From Methylotenera sp. UBA6020 (GTDB lineage Bacteria; Pseudomonadota; Gammaproteobacteria; Burkholderiales; Methylophilaceae), in assembly GCA_002429455.1 (NCBI GenBank), contig DIZU01000058.1, positions 1-31,063 of the forward strand: DNA of 31,063 bases. Reading direction: 5' to 3'. Numbering within the stretch: the stretch's first letter is position 1; every line of letters starts with the position of its first letter. Both the position numbers and the translations under genes were made by a program. Of the stretch, positions 1 through 7,821 are shown in pieces. The notes beneath the pieces were generated by a model. The model was not told the DNA's origin. It searched no databases and saw only the letters and a program-made list of their open reading frames with translations.

Positions 1-312
1 CAGCGGACGTATCGCTGCGCGCACATAAGCACCATCATTGCCTGAGTTACCGCTACCCGTCTCGGTGAACAGCATCAAACCCACTCGGAATTTATCTGCA
101 GGTAATACATTCACAACGGAGGCTAGTGCGGCCATTTCATTGGTAAACGCGGTATTCCAGTTCGCTGTGTTATCCAGAACAATCAGCACATTGGGGACAT
201 CGGTGACACTAGGTGGAGCGCCAATAAACAAATCAACGTCTTCTGCCTTGGCAGACAGATAAAAGGCCAGTAATGTGCCTATGAGTAAACTTTTAAGAAG
301 TTGATTTTTCAT
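1..312 (-). CDS. pilY1: PilY1-type pilus tip protein, N-terminal part (cut by window edge)
   Basis: Partial gene. The ATG is at 312-310 and the frame stays open for 104 codons to the window edge. The N-terminus is a hydrophobic signal peptide ending around SAKA. The mature start follows, with a PNVLIVLDNTANW stretch that matches the first strand of the von Willebrand A-like fold (DxS/DxT metal site region) of PilY1 family proteins. PilY1 is a large, calcium-binding, pilus tip-associated adhesin and biogenesis factor that works with the minor pilins. It is the last gene in view of the minor-pilin operon, 25 bases after pilX. The C-terminal beta-propeller domain lies outside the window, so the family call rests on the N-terminus and the operon position. 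Confidence 0.8.
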   Translation of the reverse strand, partial: MKNQLLKSLLIGTLLAFYLSAKAEDVDLFIGAPPSVTDVPNVLIVLDNTANWNTAFTNEMAALASVVNVLPADKFRVGLMLFTETGSGNSGNDGAYVRAAIRPL

Positions 313-337
313 GATAATTTCCAATCACTTTGATTTA

Positions 338-835
338 TCAGGGTAGCGACGGACCAGAACAGACAGCGTCTTTTTGGGCTTGCGTGAGCAATACCCGTGC
401 GCCAGCCCGTACCGTTGTTTTAGCGCCAGTTTTAGGGTCATCCACTGTGGCTTCGATATCCCATAGCGTATTCCAGCTATCTGATGGCATTTGAAGGCTT
501 ATACTACTAGGAGCAACAATGGTCTCCTTTGATGCGCGTATGCAATCGGGTTTGGCAATTTGAACCACATAATCCGTTATGCCGTCATTATTGAAATCCA
601 CATTGATTTCCTCAGCGGCTGGCGCATTAGTGAAAGGCGAGCTTAAAACCTGCTCAATGGCCTGATTAGCAGCGGCAACCGCTTCATCTTTTGCCTGCAT
701 ATTCCCTACTGACTTTAGGTTAGTATTGCTAAGCGTGAACGCCGTGGTGACCATCAGCGTAATAAGCACTAGCAAAATGAGACTGATAAACAAAGTGACG
801 CCACGCTGAGCATGACGAGATACAGGCATACTCAC
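338..835 (-). CDS. pilX: Type IV pilus minor pilin PilX
   Basis: 165 residues. A short leader ends in QRG and is followed by a long hydrophobic helix (VTLFISLILLVLITLMVTTAF). The usual Glu at mature position 5 is absent, which is typical of PilX-type proteins and differs from pilE/V/W here. Minor pilins of this class sit in the inner membrane and prime pilus assembly together with PilV, PilW and PilY1. The start codon overlaps the pilW stop by 4 bases (ATGA), indicating translational coupling. The body is poorly conserved, so the name depends on the helix type and gene order. Confidence 0.8.
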   Translation of the reverse strand: MSMPVSRHAQRGVTLFISLILLVLITLMVTTAFTLSNTNLKSVGNMQAKDEAVAAANQAIEQVLSSPFTNAPAAEEINVDFNNDGITDYVVQIAKPDCIRASKETIVAPSSISLQMPSDSWNTLWDIEATVDDPKTGAKTTVRAGARVLLTQAQKDAVCSGPSLP

Positions 836-2286
836 GGTGGCGTTTCCCTTCTAGCAGAGATATTATTCAGGCGTACGGTGGTAGAAAAAACATGCCGTTT
901 GTAACCATCGTTATAAGGGCCCAGGGTGGTGCTACCTAAAGCGTAAGTTTTATTATCGGTATAACCCGCAGTAATTTTGTCGGCACGGGCCAATACATAA
1001 AGCTTGACCGCTACCGTATTAGCCAGTTGATCCGCTGTGCAAGGTACCGCATCGGTGCATTTTACAAATGCACCATCTGGGACGCCATCGCCACGATTGG
1101 TTGGAGAGGTCAGGTTTTTGGTATCTGCCCAAGTAATGGCTGCTGTGTACGAATTAGCAGCGTTGGTAATAATGTTGTTACCACTATCGCTAATGCTATC
1201 AATACCTAACTCCACTTTAAAACCTTCAACCCCCTCAATCAGGGGCACTGCAGCTTGATGTGCAAGCGTACCACCGGCAAGATCAAACTGAGAAAGCATC
1301 AGGGTTGGAATACCATCGCCAACGGTAGTTGCATAATCACGTACATAATAGATATTGGAAATGAATTTACGCTTTTCTGCAACCGTCGTGCAGTCTCTCT
1401 TATGAAAAAGATTAAACCCAGTGGTGCCTAACAAATAGCCGAACCCAAAAGTATACTTCGACGTCAGATCTGGCATCGGTGTTGCCCAAGGCAGAGCGGG
1501 TGCTGGTGCCAGCGTTGCTATCTTGGTGCTGCCATCATAAGCACTAATTAAGCGTGTTTGACCCGCCCCTGGACCCGATAGAATACGAATGGTGAGACCT
1601 TTATAAAAGTCATTAGTAGTTGACGAGAATGTGTCCAAAGTGATGGTAGTGGCCGTAACTCCCCGCACGGTAGAGGAAATTTCATCTTCGCAAAGCGATG
1701 ACTGAAAATAAAGCTTGCCCGCGGTATCGGCTTCACAGTTGCCAGCACCAGGTACGCACAGTTCCACATGACGAACCACCAGTACATCGGTATTGGCTTT
1801 TTTGTTAGTCGCCAAGTTGGTCACACAGCCAGTACCTGATGGGGGGGTGTCGCCGTAGACCTGAACAGGAATACCAATAAGATTAGTAATGTCGTTAGCT
1901 GTCCATGGAGTTGAATAGGCTAAACATGGGTTAGTAAGTGGATCCGTGGGGACATCTGCAGGCGCTACTGCGTTTGGCGGTATTGCTGGCAATGTCAGGT
2001 CATCAAACTGAGGAACAAAAGACCCCCAAAATCCAGCGTGGCTAATATCATCTTGTAGTAACTGTATGGTAAAGCGGCCATTCTCAATCTGACTATTGGT
2101 CTTGGCCATTTCATCATTGGTGCGGTTAACTTTAACAAATAGCGCAATTAGCGTAGTCGTAATGAGCAAACCAATGGCAATGGCAATCATCAGTTCAGTC
2201 AAGCTAAAACCAGCCTGTAAGGTTGAAATCCGAGCGTGCGCCTTTGGTTTAGCGTCTAGGCTATTACAATGGTTAATAGTTTTCAT
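832..2286 (-). CDS. pilW: Type IV pilus minor pilin PilW
   Basis: 484 residues, long for a pilin but usual for PilW. A leader of about 26 residues ends QAG and is cut before FSLTELM, which carries the conserved Glu5 and leads into a hydrophobic helix reaching to about residue 50. The remainder is a Cys-containing beta-rich globular domain. The gene lies between pilV and pilX with 4-base stop/start overlaps on both sides. A run of seven identical bases (plus-strand G at 1841-1847, C in the coding strand, in a TPPSG stretch) lies inside the coding region. The frame is intact as given. Confidence 0.85.
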   Translation of the reverse strand: MKTINHCNSLDAKPKAHARISTLQAGFSLTELMIAIAIGLLITTTLIALFVKVNRTNDEMAKTNSQIENGRFTIQLLQDDISHAGFWGSFVPQFDDLTLPAIPPNAVAPADVPTDPLTNPCLAYSTPWTANDITNLIGIPVQVYGDTPPSGTGCVTNLATNKKANTDVLVVRHVELCVPGAGNCEADTAGKLYFQSSLCEDEISSTVRGVTATTITLDTFSSTTNDFYKGLTIRILSGPGAGQTRLISAYDGSTKIATLAPAPALPWATPMPDLTSKYTFGFGYLLGTTGFNLFHKRDCTTVAEKRKFISNIYYVRDYATTVGDGIPTLMLSQFDLAGGTLAHQAAVPLIEGVEGFKVELGIDSISDSGNNIITNAANSYTAAITWADTKNLTSPTNRGDGVPDGAFVKCTDAVPCTADQLANTVAVKLYVLARADKITAGYTDNKTYALGSTTLGPYNDGYKRHVFSTTVRLNNISARRETPP

Positions 2287-2864
2287 GTGAGTGTCGCAAT
2301 ACTAACAATAGCCGTAATAGCCCGGCGACAAAGGTCGTTGATGCAGTTAGCGCCAGCCGCAGAACTGTCATACAGGTTTTGACCACATGCTACGCTTGCC
2401 GGCGGTGCTGAAATAGGCACCAGGCCCTGCCAAGTGACAGTCACCATATATTGGCCGTCGCCTATGCTTTCTACGCAACCACGGCCACCAATCATAGTGC
2501 CTACCTTATTGGCACCTGAAGTTTCAGCTGCACCTTGCAGTGCGCCACACCACTCACTCCTATCTCGCTCTTGTGGTGTTGATGTAGCTGTAGCCATGGG
2601 GCAGGTCATTCCAGCCCCAAGCGGGGTCGCGGTCACGTAACTCGCTGCATCGTTACGGTTAGTGGCGATACGGCTAGTCATATCATTTAACAATATCAAG
2701 GCCTGTGCACGCTGATAAGATTCCATTTCAGATGATTGCAAGCGCATCTGCAGCCCCGCTAACCCTAGTAGACCTATAGCAAGAATTACAATGGTAATCA
2801 GCACTTCCAACAGTGCTACACCACGTTGAACATCTCTTGAGGATGTAAGCGGCATGATTACCAT
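2283..2864 (-). CDS. pilV: Type IV pilus modification/minor pilin PilV
   Basis: 193 residues. The prepilin leader ends QRG, is cut before VALLEVLI with Glu5, and is followed by a hydrophobic helix rich in Ile and Leu. This is the PilV signature in minor-pilin operons. The Cys residues in the C-terminal half could form disulphides in the periplasm. The start overlaps the end of the upstream pilin gene by 7 bases, and the stop overlaps the pilW start by 4, so the gene is co-translated in the operon. The PilD peptidase that would process it is not in the window. Confidence 0.85.
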   Translation of the reverse strand: MVIMPLTSSRDVQRGVALLEVLITIVILAIGLLGLAGLQMRLQSSEMESYQRAQALILLNDMTSRIATNRNDAASYVTATPLGAGMTCPMATATSTPQERDRSEWCGALQGAAETSGANKVGTMIGGRGCVESIGDGQYMVTVTWQGLVPISAPPASVACGQNLYDSSAAGANCINDLCRRAITAIVSIATLT

Positions 2865-3259
2865 TTATCTGGCGGGGCTTTAGCCCCTGCACTATCAAGT
2901 GTAATTACACCGTCAGTCGCTTGAGAACCTGTTGGTGTAAAAGTGATAATATAGGTTGGTGGTGTCTTAGTATTATCTGGTTCAACTTTATAGGTATATT
3001 TAGCACTAACCTCAGTTGGCAGTGCATAGCTGGCTGCAAGCGCATCTGTATCAACATAAGCGCGATCAGCAAGCAAAAACTGCTGTTCCCGATTAGCAAT
3101 ATCCATCATTTGAGATTGTGCAGCAGCACGATTACCACGAATGATATATTGCAGATAATTAGGTAAGGCAATCGCTGTAAGAATGCCGATGATTGCGACT
3201 GTAATCATCAATTCAATCAGCGTAAATCCTTGATTAAAACTTATGGCTTTAGTTTGCAT
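2858..3259 (-). CDS. pilE: Type IV pilin of PilE class (first gene of minor-pilin operon)
   Basis: 133 residues with a very clear class III prepilin signal: a leader ending NQG, cut before FTLIELMITVAIIGIL (Glu5), then a PNYLQYI continuation and the alpha-beta region typical of PilE (RAAAQSQMMDIANREQQF). In many gamma- and betaproteobacteria the minor-pilin operon begins with a FimT/GspH-type gene and PilE is last. Here the PilE-like gene opens the operon. It may be a minor pilin rather than the major PilA subunit, since it lacks the C-terminal Cys pair of the major pilin. The intergenic space upstream (3260-3432) must hold the divergent promoters for this operon and lptM. Confidence 0.82.
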   Translation of the reverse strand: MQTKAISFNQGFTLIELMITVAIIGILTAIALPNYLQYIIRGNRAAAQSQMMDIANREQQFLLADRAYVDTDALAASYALPTEVSAKYTYKVEPDNTKTPPTYIITFTPTGSQATDGVITLDSAGAKAPPDKW

Positions 3260-3432
3260 GCTTTGTTCCTTTTACCTGAATTGTATTATGCAAAAAAATA
3301 ATTGCGAAATCTAGCGCTTGCTGACAATCGGTAATTGCTGTCCGATAAGCGGTAATCTGTGTTAGCCACAGAGTTTACGTGGTCTCTTGTGTTAAAATTA
3401 TTTATCAAATAATTTCTGGGAATTATATAGTG

Positions 3433-3552
3433 ATGCGTACACTTTTAATCATCGTAACAATGGCGATGCTTTTGACTGCTTGCGGAACTAAAGGCCGCCT
3501 TTACATTCCTGAACAACAATATCCACAACCAACGCCTGCAAAAAGCAATTGA
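3433..3552 (+). CDS. lptM: LptM-like small lipoprotein (YifL family)
   Basis: 39 residues. The start is ATG at 3433. A hydrophobic signal ends in a lipobox LTAC with Cys17, followed by GTKGRLYIPE and a Pro/Gln-rich tail. The CG-KGPLY-like motif just after the lipidated Cys is the hallmark of LptM (formerly YifL). LptM helps mature the LptD/LptE lipopolysaccharide translocon in the outer membrane. In many proteobacteria it stands directly upstream of lysA, as it does here, 50 bases ahead. The identification is from motif plus context. The protein is too short for stronger evidence. Confidence 0.78.
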   Translation: MRTLLIIVTMAMLLTACGTKGRLYIPEQQYPQPTPAKSN

Positions 3553-3602
3553 ATTCAATTGCGACTAACCAATTTTATATTCCATTTTATTAAGTTACCA
3601 CT

Positions 3603-4859
3603 GTGAACTCCTTTAAGCTCAAAAACACCATCCTACATGCCGAAAACGTAGCCCTTAATCAAATCGCCAGTGAATTTGGTACACCTTGCTATGTATATTC
3701 TAAAGCTGCACTCACGCTGGCCTTTGAGCGTTTTAGTGCAGGTTTTATCGGCACCAATCACTTGGTGTGTTTTGCGGTAAAAGCCAACCCTAGCCTCGCT
3801 ATTTTGAATCTATTTGCCAGCCTTGGTGCTGGCTTTGATATTGTTTCTGGCGGCGAACTTGCCCGCGTATTAGCGGCTGGTGGTGACCCACAAAAAATCG
3901 TGTTCTCAGGGGTGGGTAAAACTGAGGCGGAAATGCAAGCTGCATTAAATGCAGGCATTTTTTGCTTTAATGTGGAATCAGCCAGCGAATTAACGCGCCT
4001 TAATAAAGTGGCAGCAGCCATGGGTAAAATAGCGCCTGTTTCACTCCGTGTTAATCCCAATGTAGATGCAAAAACACACCCTTATATTTCTACTGGCTTA
4101 AAAAATAATAAATTTGGTGTGGCGTATGAAGATGCGCTCAACATCTATCTGCAAGCAGCGGTGATGACCAATATTGCAATACATGGTGTTGATTGCCACA
4201 TTGGCTCACAGATTACTGAGTTATCGCCATTTTTAGATGCATTTGACCGGGTATTATCGCTAGTAGACGCGTTGGAACAACAAGGCATTTCAATTCAACA
4301 CATTGATGCGGGTGGCGGCATTGGCATTTGTTACAGCGATGAAACACCGCCTGAGTTTAATGTCTATGCTAGCGCAATGCGCGCCAAACTAGGTGATCGC
4401 AACATCAAACTGGTATTTGAACCAGGCCGCGCATTAGTGGGCAACGCGGGTGTTTTACTGACAAAAGTAGAGTACCTAAAACCTACTGAAGCGAAAAATT
4501 TTGCCATTGTAGATGCAGCCATGAACGACCTGATGCGTCCTGCGCTTTATGACGCTTATCATGACATTAAAGCGGTACAACCACGCGATGATGAATCTCA
4601 TGCGCTCATCTATGAAATAGTGGGGCCAGTGTGTGAAAGTGGTGACTTTTTAGGCCACGATAGAACGCTGGCATTAAAAGAAGGCGATTTGCTGGCAATT
4701 ATGTCTGCCGGTGCTTATGGCATGAGCATGGCAAGCAACTACAACACCAGACCTCGCGCAGCTGAGGTGATGGTGGATGATGACCAATGCCATTTAATTA
4801 GAAGGCGTGAACTGATTGCAGATTTATTTGCTTTAGAAAATACGCTACCAAACGTTTAA
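3603..4859 (+). CDS. lysA: Diaminopimelate decarboxylase
   Basis: 418 residues with a GTG start at 3603. It converts meso-diaminopimelate to L-lysine and CO2, the last step of lysine synthesis, using pyridoxal phosphate. The fold type III barrel shows the PLP lysine in FAVKANP (Lys60), HIGSQI, the phosphate-binding GGGIGI, EPGRALVGNAG, and the CESGDFLG active-site motif contributed across the dimer. The length is normal for the family. It is preceded by lptM and followed by a strong hairpin at 4921-4952. No frameshift or missing key residue was seen. I see no strong ribosome binding site before the GTG. Confidence 0.95.
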   Translation: MNSFKLKNTILHAENVALNQIASEFGTPCYVYSKAALTLAFERFSAGFIGTNHLVCFAVKANPSLAILNLFASLGAGFDIVSGGELARVLAAGGDPQKIVFSGVGKTEAEMQAALNAGIFCFNVESASELTRLNKVAAAMGKIAPVSLRVNPNVDAKTHPYISTGLKNNKFGVAYEDALNIYLQAAVMTNIAIHGVDCHIGSQITELSPFLDAFDRVLSLVDALEQQGISIQHIDAGGGIGICYSDETPPEFNVYASAMRAKLGDRNIKLVFEPGRALVGNAGVLLTKVEYLKPTEAKNFAIVDAAMNDLMRPALYDAYHDIKAVQPRDDESHALIYEIVGPVCESGDFLGHDRTLALKEGDLLAIMSAGAYGMSMASNYNTRPRAAEVMVDDDQCHLIRRRELIADLFALENTLPNV

Positions 4860-4920
4860 GCCAATCTGCTACAACCCCAAAAACAAAAGTTGCACAGTTA
4901 TTCAACTGAGAGTAGATTTA

Positions 4921-4952
4921 TGCATCAGTAAGTTTTAAAACTTGCTGATGCA
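4921..4952 (+). terminator. Palindromic terminator after lysA
   Basis: A 32-base near-perfect palindrome: arms TGCATCAG and CTGATGCA continue inward through AAGTTTT/AAAACTT with one mismatch. It is followed by CTTATTTT. It lies 61 bases after the lysA stop and before the ribosome binding site of the next small gene, so it probably ends lysA transcription. Confidence 0.65.
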
Positions 4953-4996
4953 CTTATTTTAATAATGCACTTTAATATTGCAGATGAGGGGAAGAA

Positions 4997-5137
4997 ATGA
5001 GAAAGCTTTTATTAGGTTTACTGTTTGCTTTTGCTTTTAATGCTGTACCTGTTGCTTACGCTGATGAGTCACTTCCAGAAATTGCACCTGTAGACGAGCC
5101 CGCAATGCCCGCTTTAGATGCGCCAGCAACTGAATAA
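4997..5137 (+). CDS. Short secreted acidic peptide, unknown function
   Basis: 46 residues with a good ribosome binding site (GAGGGGAAGA) 5 bases before the ATG. It has a classical signal peptide: MRKLLL, a hydrophobic core of Leu/Phe/Ala, and a cleavage site after AYA at about residue 22. The predicted mature part is only about 24 residues and consists almost entirely of Asp, Glu, Ala and Pro with no Cys. I do not recognise a family. It stands alone between the lysA terminator and the convergent purU. It could be a small periplasmic peptide or a decayed remnant of a larger secreted protein. Confidence 0.6.
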   Translation: MRKLLLGLLFAFAFNAVPVAYADESLPEIAPVDEPAMPALDAPATE

Positions 5138-5138
5138 A

Positions 5139-5164
5139 TATTCAAATTGCCAATCAATTGAATA
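5139..5164. terminator. AT-rich hairpin between convergent genes
   Basis: Inverted repeat TATTCAA...TTGAATA, with inner ATTG/CAA pairing and a single bulged A, lies between the small peptide stop and the purU stop. Its position between convergent genes suggests a bidirectional terminator, but it is low in G+C and has no long T run. Confidence 0.4.
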
Positions 5165-6049
5165 CTAGTCAAAAATCACCGTTTTGTTCGCATAAAGTAA
5201 AATACGATTTTCAATATGCCAGCGCACGGCTTTTGAAAGTACGATACGCTCCAGATCGCGGCCTTTTTGAATTAAATCTTCCACCTGATCGCGATGCGAT
5301 ATGCGGTCAATATCTTGCTCAATAATTGGGCCTTCATCCAGCACCTCAGTCACATAATGACCCGTTGCACCAATGAGTTTAACACCCCGTTCAAAAGCCC
5401 GATGGTAGGGCCGGGCGCCGATAAATGCCGGCAGAAACGAGTGATGAATATTGATAATCTGCTTAGGATAACGCGCCACAAAGTCTGGTGACAAAATTTG
5501 CATATAGCGGGCTAAGACAATCAAATCAATTTCATACTGCGCAAACAAAGCAAACTGTTCTGCTTCCGCTGCCGGTTTATTATCTTTATTCACCACAATA
5601 TGATGGAAGTCGACACCATAGAATTTCGCCAGCGCCTCGGTTTCACGATGATTGCTAATAATGAGTGGTATATCACACACCAACTCACCGTTTTTATGAC
5701 GATGCAACAAATCAGCTAAACAATGGTCATATTGCGACACCATAATCGCTACGCGCAATGGTTTTTGTGAGAGTTTGAGCTGCCACTCCATACTAAAGCG
5801 ATTCGCGATTTCTGAAAAATGTTGCTCAAAATCAGATGGAAGGAGTGAAAATCCCGCGAGATCCCACTCAACACGCATCAAAAATAGATTATTTTCAGCG
5901 TCCTGGTGTTGATCTGCATGCAAAATATTAGCATTGTGCTGATACAAAAAATCCGCGATTGCCGCGACAATGCCTTTGCTGTCTGGGCAGGTGATTAACA
6001 GTGTCGCCGTGTTTTTAACTACAATTTTTTTAGCAGCAGTATTGTTCAT
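5165..6049 (-). CDS. purU: Formyltetrahydrofolate deformylase
   Basis: 294 residues. It hydrolyses 10-formyl-tetrahydrofolate to formate and tetrahydrofolate, balancing one-carbon pools and supplying formate for PurT. It has an N-terminal ACT domain (about residues 15-90, starting TLLITCPDSKGIVA). The formyltransferase-fold catalytic domain follows, with the conserved NIHHSFLPAF segment (Asn and His of the active site), the GATGHYVTEVLDEGPII loop and the catalytic Asp. The length matches the family. In a methylotroph this enzyme connects folate one-carbon flux with formate, which is inference. The upstream region carries a 140-bp palindromic repeat. Confidence 0.94.
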   Translation of the reverse strand: MNNTAAKKIVVKNTATLLITCPDSKGIVAAIADFLYQHNANILHADQHQDAENNLFLMRVEWDLAGFSLLPSDFEQHFSEIANRFSMEWQLKLSQKPLRVAIMVSQYDHCLADLLHRHKNGELVCDIPLIISNHRETEALAKFYGVDFHHIVVNKDNKPAAEAEQFALFAQYEIDLIVLARYMQILSPDFVARYPKQIINIHHSFLPAFIGARPYHRAFERGVKLIGATGHYVTEVLDEGPIIEQDIDRISHRDQVEDLIQKGRDLERIVLSKAVRWHIENRILLYANKTVIFD

Positions 6050-6114
6050 GTTTTAAGCATGCTTGAATTTTAAGCATATCCGAATTTAGGTTAATATACG
6101 CATTATACCTTGAG

Positions 6115-6254
6115 GGCGTCTCTAAAAATTCAAGTTTTTAAGCCAGACAAGGCGCGAGTAAAAAATTACGACGACGCATATGTTTGATATGTAAGAAGTA
6201 ATTTTTTATGAGCAACGCAATATGGCAACAAAAGTTGAGTTTTTAAAGATGTCC
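6115..6254. repeat. MITE-like 140-bp imperfect palindrome with probable target duplication
   Basis: The two halves are imperfect reverse complements. The outer ends read GGCGTCTCTAAAAA and, on the opposite strand, GGACATCTTTAAAAA. An internal arm of AAAAAATTAC is matched on the other side, and the centre contains CATATGTTTGATATG. The element is bounded on both sides by TTGAG (6110-6114 and 6255-6259), extendable to CCTTGAG, consistent with a 5-7 base target-site duplication. It has no open reading frame. It sits between the divergent purU and ispH genes, so it may carry or alter their promoters. I recall similar palindromic sequences dispersed in other betaproteobacteria, but this was not checked. 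Confidence 0.7.
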
Positions 6255-6285
6255 TTGAGTCAATTTTTATGAATGAAAAGTGTGT

Positions 6286-7299
6286 ATGGTAGATAGTCAA
6301 TCCGCAGATATTTTGTTAGCAAACCCGCGCGGCTTTTGTGCGGGTGTCGATCGTGCCATTATTATTGTTGAGCAGGCATTAGAAAAATTTGGTGCGCCGA
6401 TATACGTGCGCCACGAAGTAGTACATAACAAATTTGTGGTGGATGAATTACGCGCCAAAGGTGCAGTATTTGTCGAAGAGCTAGATGAAATCCCTACCGG
6501 CAGTACCGTGATTTTTAGCGCACATGGTGTTTCAAAAGCCATTCGTGCCGAAGCTGATGCACGCGGCTTAATTGCATTTGATGCGACTTGCCCATTGGTG
6601 ACAAAAGTACATATTGAAGTGGCTAAAATGCGTGCCGCCGACATGGAAATCATCATGATTGGCCATAAAGGGCATCCCGAAGTAGAGGGAACTATGGGTC
6701 AAGTTGAGGGAAACCAAATTGAAGGAGCTCAGGAAAATTCAGGCATGTATTTGGTGGAAACCCCTGAAGATGTCGCTAGTTTAACGGTAAAAGATCCACT
6801 CAAACTGGCCTTTGTGACGCAAACCACACTTTCTATAGATGATGCAACTTTGGTCATTAACGCGTTAAAGGCAAAATTTCCAAAAATTAATGCACCTAAA
6901 AGTGATGACATTTGTTATGCGACACAAAATCGCCAAGATGCAGTCAAAATCATGGCAAAAAACTGCGACTTAGTGATTATCGTCGGCTCACCCAATAGCT
7001 CCAACTCAAATCGCTTACGCGAAGTGGCTGAACACCAAGGCATTGAAGCTTACATGATTGATAACGCAAGCCTGCTTAAACCCGAATGGCTAGCTGGAAA
7101 AAAACATATTGGCGTTTCAGCAGGTGCCTCAGCCCCAGAGATACTGGTCCAGGAAGTGATTGCCAAATTACAGCAACTTGGTGCAAATCACGTGCAAGAA
7201 TTACAAGGGGTTGTAGAGAGTGTGGTTTTTCAACTCCCCAGAAATTTAACCAACGCAACAAGTAGTGCAAAAAATTTAAACAGTACAAAAACTGTTTAG
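6286..7299 (+). CDS. ispH: 4-hydroxy-3-methylbut-2-enyl diphosphate reductase
   Basis: 337 residues from the ATG at 6286. A GTG at 6280 is an in-frame alternative, but the ATG fits the family N-terminus better. This is the last enzyme of the MEP isoprenoid pathway, making IPP and DMAPP with an iron-sulphur cluster. The three cluster cysteines are present: Cys18 in NPRGFCAGV, Cys102 in DATCPLV and Cys210 in SDDICYATQ. The substrate-binding histidines (HEVVH, SAHGVS, GHKGHPE) are also present. It leads a plus-strand run with nudB and nadA. A TTAGCTC/GAGCTAA inverted repeat overlaps the stop codon. Confidence 0.95.
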   Translation: MVDSQSADILLANPRGFCAGVDRAIIIVEQALEKFGAPIYVRHEVVHNKFVVDELRAKGAVFVEELDEIPTGSTVIFSAHGVSKAIRAEADARGLIAFDATCPLVTKVHIEVAKMRAADMEIIMIGHKGHPEVEGTMGQVEGNQIEGAQENSGMYLVETPEDVASLTVKDPLKLAFVTQTTLSIDDATLVINALKAKFPKINAPKSDDICYATQNRQDAVKIMAKNCDLVIIVGSPNSSNSNRLREVAEHQGIEAYMIDNASLLKPEWLAGKKHIGVSAGASAPEILVQEVIAKLQQLGANHVQELQGVVESVVFQLPRNLTNATSSAKNLNSTKTV

Positions 7300-7333
7300 C
7301 TCCAATGAAGTCCAATGAGCTAACGGTACAATA

Positions 7334-7780
7334 ATGTCCAAAACCCCAATTTCAGCATTAGTCCTGATTCACACCACTGATCTACAAGTACTGATTATGG
7401 AGCGTACTGATAAAAAAGGATTTTGGCAATCGGTGACAGGCAGTTTAGAAAACGGTGAAACACCACTGCAAGCCGCGATTCGTGAAGTGCATGAAGAAAC
7501 TGGTTTAGATGCGACTCAATATGATTTACAAGATTGGCAAACATCAAATGTGTACGAAATTTATCCACATTGGCGGCATCGTTACGCACCAGGCATCACA
7601 CAGAACACAGAACACCTATTTGGCTTAACCCTGCCAAAACCGTTACCAATAAAATTAGCGCCGGATGAGCATGTACAATACGAATGGGTGGATTGGCGAG
7701 AAGCGGCGAAACGAGTTTTTTCATGGACCAACGTGGACGCCTTGCGCAAATTAGGTGAACGTCACGGCTTAAAGTTGTAA
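7334..7780 (+). CDS. nudB: Dihydroneopterin triphosphate diphosphatase (Nudix)
   Basis: 148 residues. The Nudix box is complete, from Gly36 to Leu58 (G-x5-E-x7-REVHEETGL). The N-terminus (ISALVLIHTTDLQVLIMERTD) and C-terminus (EHVQYEWVDWREA) match NudB. NudB removes pyrophosphate from 7,8-dihydroneopterin triphosphate in folate synthesis. It lies 34 bases after ispH and ahead of nadA on the same strand. Another Nudix specificity is possible, but the whole-length match favours NudB. Confidence 0.88.
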   Translation: MSKTPISALVLIHTTDLQVLIMERTDKKGFWQSVTGSLENGETPLQAAIREVHEETGLDATQYDLQDWQTSNVYEIYPHWRHRYAPGITQNTEHLFGLTLPKPLPIKLAPDEHVQYEWVDWREAAKRVFSWTNVDALRKLGERHGLKL

Positions 7781-7821
7781 AATGTTACCCTGAAGTTAAA
7801 AAAACTCATCAAGTAAAAACT

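Noticed and set aside
38-262. 74-codon plus-strand open frame at the left edge
   Set aside because: Antisense to the pilY1 N-terminus, which has a signal peptide and family motif.
7296-7323. TTAGCTC/GAGCTAA hairpin over the ispH stop as a terminator
   Set aside because: Seven base pairs, a 14-base loop and no T run, so it is not convincing as a terminator. It may be chance or reflect the local duplication of TCCAATGA.
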